Of a stretch of DNA of 64,000 nucleotides, positions 59,710 to 64,000 are shown piece after piece (position 1 is the first letter of the stretch; every line of letters begins with the position of its first letter). The position numbers and the translations under genes are program-made. The notes below the pieces were generated by a model that was not told the DNA's origin, did no database searches, and saw only the letters and a program-made list of their open reading frames with translations. The stretch comes from an uncultured Lachnospiraceae bacterium (GTDB lineage Bacteria > Bacillota > Clostridia > Lachnospirales > Lachnospiraceae), in assembly GCA_934364805.1 (NCBI GenBank), contig CAKRMH010000017.1:1-64000 (forward strand). Direction: 5' to 3'.

Positions 59710-62154
59710 GTGAAAGCATATACAGCGAAAGCAAAAAAGGCACTGGATATGGCTGCCCGCCTTTCCAGAAGCATGCATCATAATTATATTGGAACCGAAC
59801 ATATTCTTGCCGGCCTTTTGAAAGAAGGAACCGGAGTCGCCGCAGAGGTGCTTTCGACCAATCATGTGCAGCTGGATAAACTTTTAAAGTTGATTGAAGA
59901 ACTGATCTCACCGGGAGATGAGATTCAGCTTATGGAAAAAGATGGGTATTCACCACGGACACAGCAGGTGCTGGAGCGTGCGTCTGAGGAGGCAGAGCAT
60001 TTTCATTCCGACGAAATCGGAACCGAGCATCTTTTGATCGCAATTGTAAAAGAAGGAGATTGTGCTGCATCCCGTCTGTTAAATACCCTGGGTGCAAATC
60101 CGCAGAAGATTTTTGTGGAACTCATTGGTGCAATGGGAGAAGATCCTGCGAAATACCGTGAGGAATATAGCAAAAGCAAAAATTCACAAAGAGGCGGCTC
60201 TACAACACCGACATTGGATCAGTATTCCAGAGATCTGACTGCTATGGCAAGAGATAATCTGTTAGATCCGGTTGTTGGACGAAAAGAAGAGAATGACCGT
60301 GTAATACAGATCCTTAGTCGAAGAGGAAAAAATAATCCATGTCTGATCGGTGAACCGGGAGTAGGAAAGACTGCCATTGTAGAGGGAATTGCACAGCGTA
60401 TAGTAAACGGAACAGTTCCAGATACGGTTGCTGAAAAACGTCTGGTATCATTAGATATGTCCGGACTTGTCGCAAAATCCAAATACCGCGGAGAATTTGA
60501 GGAACGAATCAAAAAGGTGATCTCAGAAGTAGCGTCCGCAGGCAATGTTCTTCTGTTTATTGATGAACTTCATACGATCATTGGGGCAGGCGGAGCTGAA
60601 GGCGCTCTGGATGCATCGAACATTTTAAAACCTGCATTAGCCAGAGGTGAAATACAGGTGATTGGTGCAACGACAATTGAAGAATACCGGAAATATATTG
60701 AAAAAGATGCTGCACTGGAACGAAGATTCCAGCCTGTTATGGTGGAAGAACCAAAGGAAGAAGAAACGATTGAGATTTTAAGGGGACTTCGTCCTTTGTA
60801 TGAGAAGCATCATGGAGTTACGATAAGTGATGAGGGTCTTGAGGCAGCAGTGCGTTTATCTTCCCGTTATGTAAATGACAGATTTCTTCCGGATAAAGCA
60901 ATTGATCTGATGGATGAGGCTGCAGCAAAAACCAGGCTTGGCAAGGTGTGCGCTTCGGATGTAATCCAGCAGCTTAAAATTCAGATCAAAGAAAAACAAC
61001 TGGAGCTGGAAGAAGCGTTAAAGGAAGCTTCGATTGATGAAGCAAAACAGAAAAAAGAAGAGAAGACAGCCCTTGAGGAAGCGCTCGAGAAGGAACAGAA
61101 GAAGGCAAGACGTTCTTCAAAATCCAGAAAACTTACGGTGGGCGAAGATGAGATTGCAGATGTAGTTGCAGGATGGACAAAGATTCCAGTAAACAAACTG
61201 ACAGAGAGTGAAGCTTCACGGCTTCAGAAACTGGAGTCGATCCTTCATAAGAGAGTGATTGGACAAGAAGAAGCAGTATCGGCTGTTTCAAAAGCAGTAA
61301 GGCGTGGAAGGGTCGGATTAAAAGATCCGAAGCGTCCAGTGGGATCATTTTTATTCCTTGGTCCAACGGGTGTTGGTAAGACGGAGATCTCAAAAGCACT
61401 TGCAGAAGCTGTATTTGGTAATGAGGATGCAATGATCCGTGTTGATATGTCTGAATATATGGAGAAACACAGCGTTTCCAAAATGATCGGTTCTCCACCT
61501 GGATATGTTGGACATGAAGATGGTGGACAGTTAAGCGAAAAAGTGCGCCGCAATCCGTTTTCTGTCATCTTATTTGATGAGATTGAAAAAGCGCATCCGG
61601 ATGTATTCAATATCCTGCTGCAGGTTCTGGATGATGGACATATTACAGATTCGCAGGGAAGACAGGTTGATTTTAAAAATACAATTATTATCATGACATC
61701 CAATGCGGGAGCACAATCCATTATTGAACCGAAAAAACTTGGATTTGGTGCTGTGGAAGATGAAAAGCATAACTATGACATGATGAAAAATAATGTCATG
61801 GAAGAAGTAAAACGGATCTTTAAGCCGGAGTTTTTAAACCGTATTGATGAAACAATCGTATTCCGTGCCTTGAATAAGGAAGATATGAAAAAGATCGTGA
61901 CACTTCTGGTACGTGAACTTGAAACACGTTGTAAAAAACAGCTGGATATCACATTGATCGTGCGTGACAGTGCAAAACAGTACATTGTGGATAAGGGCTA
62001 TGACAGAAAATATGGTGCAAGACCATTAAAACGCAAGATTCAGGAGAAAATAGAGGATGCTCTTGCAGAAAAAATTATCGCGGGAGAGATAAAAGCGCAG
62101 GATACGGTAGTTGTATCTACGAAGAACAAAAAAATTGTGATTGAGAAAAAATAA
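59710..62154 (+). CDS. clpC: Clp protease ATPase ClpC
   Basis: 814 residues. It has two N-terminal Clp_N repeats (NYIGTEHILAGLLKEG, EIGTEHLLIAIVKEG); AAA1 with GEPGVGKT and VLLFIDELHTIIGAGG; a middle region rich in Glu and Lys; AAA2 with GPTGVGKTE; and SPPGYVGHEDGG, and a C-terminal ClpB_D2-small domain. The M-domain is short, as in ClpC and unlike ClpB. It has a GTG start after GGAGG. ctsR-mcsAB, which usually precede clpC in Bacillus, are absent here. It feeds proteins to ClpP. Confidence 0.93.
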   Translation: MKAYTAKAKKALDMAARLSRSMHHNYIGTEHILAGLLKEGTGVAAEVLSTNHVQLDKLLKLIEELISPGDEIQLMEKDGYSPRTQQVLERASEEAEHFHSDEIGTEHLLIAIVKEGDCAASRLLNTLGANPQKIFVELIGAMGEDPAKYREEYSKSKNSQRGGSTTPTLDQYSRDLTAMARDNLLDPVVGRKEENDRVIQILSRRGKNNPCLIGEPGVGKTAIVEGIAQRIVNGTVPDTVAEKRLVSLDMSGLVAKSKYRGEFEERIKKVISEVASAGNVLLFIDELHTIIGAGGAEGALDASNILKPALARGEIQVIGATTIEEYRKYIEKDAALERRFQPVMVEEPKEEETIEILRGLRPLYEKHHGVTISDEGLEAAVRLSSRYVNDRFLPDKAIDLMDEAAAKTRLGKVCASDVIQQLKIQIKEKQLELEEALKEASIDEAKQKKEEKTALEEALEKEQKKARRSSKSRKLTVGEDEIADVVAGWTKIPVNKLTESEASRLQKLESILHKRVIGQEEAVSAVSKAVRRGRVGLKDPKRPVGSFLFLGPTGVGKTEISKALAEAVFGNEDAMIRVDMSEYMEKHSVSKMIGSPPGYVGHEDGGQLSEKVRRNPFSVILFDEIEKAHPDVFNILLQVLDDGHITDSQGRQVDFKNTIIIMTSNAGAQSIIEPKKLGFGAVEDEKHNYDMMKNNVMEEVKRIFKPEFLNRIDETIVFRALNKEDMKKIVTLLVRELETRCKKQLDITLIVRDSAKQYIVDKGYDRKYGARPLKRKIQEKIEDALAEKIIAGEIKAQDTVVVSTKNKKIVIEKK

Positions 62155-62201
62155 AACAAATTTCCTTCTATTACAAAAGTATTAAATTTGTGGGAATTGG
62201 T

Positions 62202-62230
62202 TTGAAATCATAACGTGTGTATTGTATAAT
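62202..62230 (+). promoter_or_regulatory. Sigma-A promoter
   Basis: TTGAAA (62202-62207), 17-bp spacer, TATAAT (62225-62230), just before the 137-aa gene. Confidence 0.75.
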
Positions 62231-62263
62231 TAGGATACTACGAAAATGTACAGGAGGATAAAA

Positions 62264-62677
62264 ATGGCTGCAATTAGTGAATTAATTCGAACAGAGGCAG
62301 ACGGAACGATCAGCTTTGGAGATTATACGTTAGGAACGAAGGCAAAGCACGATAACTTTGAACATGATGGAGACATTTATAAGGTTAAGACGTTCAAGGA
62401 AATCACAAAGTTAGAGCGTAACGGAATGTTCGTATATGAGTCTGTTCCTGGGACTGCAGTTGATCATTTTAATGAGACAGAAAACAGCGTGGAATTTGTT
62501 GTGGAAGGACCGGAAGATGCACAGATCACACTTGGTCTGGAAGAAGAAGCCGAGTATGAAATTACCATCAACGGAGCTACTGCTGGTACTATGAAAACAA
62601 ATCTTGGTGGAAAACTCAGCCTTAGCGTTGAACTGGAAGATTCTGATGCTATTACGATTAAAGTTCAGAAAAAATAA
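62264..62677 (+). CDS. Conserved small beta-rich protein of unknown function
   Basis: 137 residues beginning MAAISELIRTEADGTISFGD, with VKTFKEITKLERNGMFVYESVPGTAV. Related Lachnospiraceae proteins carry the doubtful label endosialidase; I see no catalytic motif and would not use it. It has its own strong promoter, AGGAGG ribosome site and terminator, so it is probably highly expressed. No signal peptide. Confidence 0.7.
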   Translation: MAAISELIRTEADGTISFGDYTLGTKAKHDNFEHDGDIYKVKTFKEITKLERNGMFVYESVPGTAVDHFNETENSVEFVVEGPEDAQITLGLEEEAEYEITINGATAGTMKTNLGGKLSLSVELEDSDAITIKVQKK

Positions 62678-62720
62678 TAAATGCAAGTAATTAATCGATT
62701 GGGATAATTACAGGAATGAT

Positions 62721-62760
62721 AAGAAAGAACCTGAGCGTTTTCTGCAAGGGTTCTTTTCTT
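62721..62760 (+). terminator. Terminator before radA
   Basis: AAGAAAGAACC (62721-62731) pairs with GGTTCTTTTCTT (62749-62760, one bulge). Confidence 0.7.
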
Positions 62761-62811
62761 ATATCCCATCATATAATTGTTGCAATCATGTAAGCAGAAA
62801 GGAGAAAAAGA

Positions 62812-64000
62812 ATGGCAAAGGGGAAAGCTACAGTATTTTTCTGCCAGAATTGTGGATACGAATCATCAAAATGGCTGGGGCAGTGCCCGGGATGCAGAGA
62901 GTGGAATACGTTTGTGGAAGAAGTAATTGATAAAAAATCGGTAAGTTCATCCGGAAAATTAAAATCATCCCTGCAAAAAGCGGAAGTAGTTCCGCTGTCA
63001 AAGGTAAAGGCTTCAGACGATGAACGGATCACAACAGAAATGAAGGAGCTGGATCGTGTTCTTGGAGGAGGTGTTGTAAAAGGATCACTGGTGCTGGTCG
63101 GAGGAGATCCTGGAATCGGAAAGTCAACATTACTGCTTCAGGTATGCAGGAATCTGTCGAATCGGAATCTGCCGATTCTGTATGTTTCGGGAGAAGAGTC
63201 ACTTCAGCAGATAAAAATAAGGGCACAGAGGATTGGAGAATTTTCAGATTCTCTGAAATTGTTATGTGAAACAAATCTGGATACAATTCGTGAGACAATT
63301 GAACGTGAGAAACCACAGATTGTTGTTATTGATTCCATCCAGACGATGTATAACGAAAGTGTTACATCTGCGCCGGGAAGTGTATCCCAGGTTCGCGAGG
63401 CAACCGGAGTATTTATGCAGATTGCAAAAGGAATGGGGATTTCTATTTTTATTGTAGGCCATGTTACGAAAGAAGGGGTTGTCGCAGGACCGCGCGTATT
63501 AGAGCACATGGTCGATACCGTGCTTTATTTTGAAGGCGACCGCCATCAGTCTTATCGCATTTTAAGAGGCGTGAAAAATCGTTTTGGGTCAACAAATGAA
63601 ATTGGTGTGTTTGAAATGCAGCATGAAGGACTTGTAGAAGTAGAGAATCCATCAGAATTTATGTTAAGCGGAAAACCGGAAGGCGCATCAGGATCTGTAG
63701 TGGCATGTTCAATGGAAGGAACAAGACCGATACTTCTGGAAGTACAGGCGCTGATCTGCAGAACATCATTTGGAATGCCAAGGCGGACAGCAACGGGAAC
63801 AGACTATAATCGTGTAAATTTACTGATGGCTGTTTTGGAAAAACGTCTTGGAATGGATCTTGCTAATTGTGATGCGTATGTCAACATTGCAGGTGGTATA
63901 CGGATGAATGAACCAGCGATAGATCTTGGAATCGTGCTTTCAATCATGTCCAGCCATTTTGATAAGCCGATCAATGAAAAAACGATTTGCTTTGGCGAAG
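62812..64000 (+). CDS. radA: DNA repair protein RadA/Sms, 3' truncated by window
   Basis: 396 codons to the window end. N-terminal zinc finger CQNCGYESSKWLGQCPGC, Walker A GGDPGIGKST, the RadA-specific KNRFGSTNEIGVFEM, and the start of the Lon-like domain (AYVNIAGGIRMNEPAIDLGIVLS) are all present; family length is about 455. It acts in branch migration during recombinational repair. GGAGAAAAAG precedes the ATG. The missing end lies outside the window. Confidence 0.95.
   Translation, partial: MAKGKATVFFCQNCGYESSKWLGQCPGCREWNTFVEEVIDKKSVSSSGKLKSSLQKAEVVPLSKVKASDDERITTEMKELDRVLGGGVVKGSLVLVGGDPGIGKSTLLLQVCRNLSNRNLPILYVSGEESLQQIKIRAQRIGEFSDSLKLLCETNLDTIRETIEREKPQIVVIDSIQTMYNESVTSAPGSVSQVREATGVFMQIAKGMGISIFIVGHVTKEGVVAGPRVLEHMVDTVLYFEGDRHQSYRILRGVKNRFGSTNEIGVFEMQHEGLVEVENPSEFMLSGKPEGASGSVVACSMEGTRPILLEVQALICRTSFGMPRRTATGTDYNRVNLLMAVLEKRLGMDLANCDAYVNIAGGIRMNEPAIDLGIVLSIMSSHFDKPINEKTICFGE

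Noticed and set aside
62264..62677. Endosialidase label for the 137-aa protein
   Set aside because: No catalytic motif or suitable size; the label seems to be a propagated annotation.

Overview
The window looks like a chromosomal segment of a flagellated, saccharolytic Lachnospiraceae-type Firmicute (Roseburia/Agathobacter/Lachnospira-like). The evidence is indirect: Gram-positive Shine-Dalgarno sites and sigma-A promoters, a class II galT, a csrA-flagellin pair, minCDE, clpC-radA, a BmrCD-like ABC exporter pair, DUF1836 and YerC proteins, and a FeoB-associated Cys-rich peptide. I saw no rRNA, tRNA, CRISPR array or prophage. Most genes are ordinary core or conserved accessory genes, and several starts were moved to the start codon with the better ribosome binding site.

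Layout. 1-4.1 kb: the 5' end of an IS transposase running off the window, an alpha/beta hydrolase, a PAP2 membrane phosphatase and an L,D-transpeptidase. 4.2-21.4 kb: a beta-galactan / galacto-oligosaccharide utilisation locus with GH42 and GH2 beta-galactosidases, an endogalactanase-type GH53 without a signal peptide, a sugar ABC importer (lipoprotein plus two permeases), LacI and AraC regulators, galK, galT, and an unassigned 616-aa protein coupled to a tiny zinc ribbon. Operators with the core AACCGATT tie the LacI regulator to the divergent GH42 and to the promoter of the unassigned gene, and perhaps to the importer. 21.5-32.7 kb: MATE exporter, hisC, small membrane exporter, CPBP protease, yerC, DUF1836, pcrA with an SOS-like box, rlmD, nitroreductase and rsmH.

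32.8-35.6 kb is the most interesting part. A FimB-sized tyrosine recombinase sits between two near-identical recombination-site-like sequences in inverted orientation. Just inside the left one is a strong match to a sigma-28 flagellar promoter that points out of the segment. To the right lie csrA and the flagellin gene, whose leader has a CsrA-type GGA-loop hairpin followed by a GGAGG ribosome site. Inverting the segment would turn the sigma-28 promoter toward csrA-flagellin. I read this as a self-encoded flagellar phase switch, assembled here in the orientation that faces away from flagellin.

35.6-64 kb: an unknown two-helix membrane protein; a subtilisin-like protease, DUF2974 hydrolase, C39-like protein and an XdhC-type protein with reversed domain order; a DtxR-type regulator next to a FeoB-associated peptide whose promoter carries GTTAG-N6-CTAAC (the same element also sits in front of the nitroreductase); a CmpB-like membrane protein with a heterodimeric ABC exporter; a second L,D-transpeptidase; PPi-type phosphofructokinase; radical SAM protein; a MacAB-like exporter; S66 carboxypeptidase; minCDE; an acidic-tailed surface protein; clpC; a small conserved protein; and the start of radA, cut by the window end.
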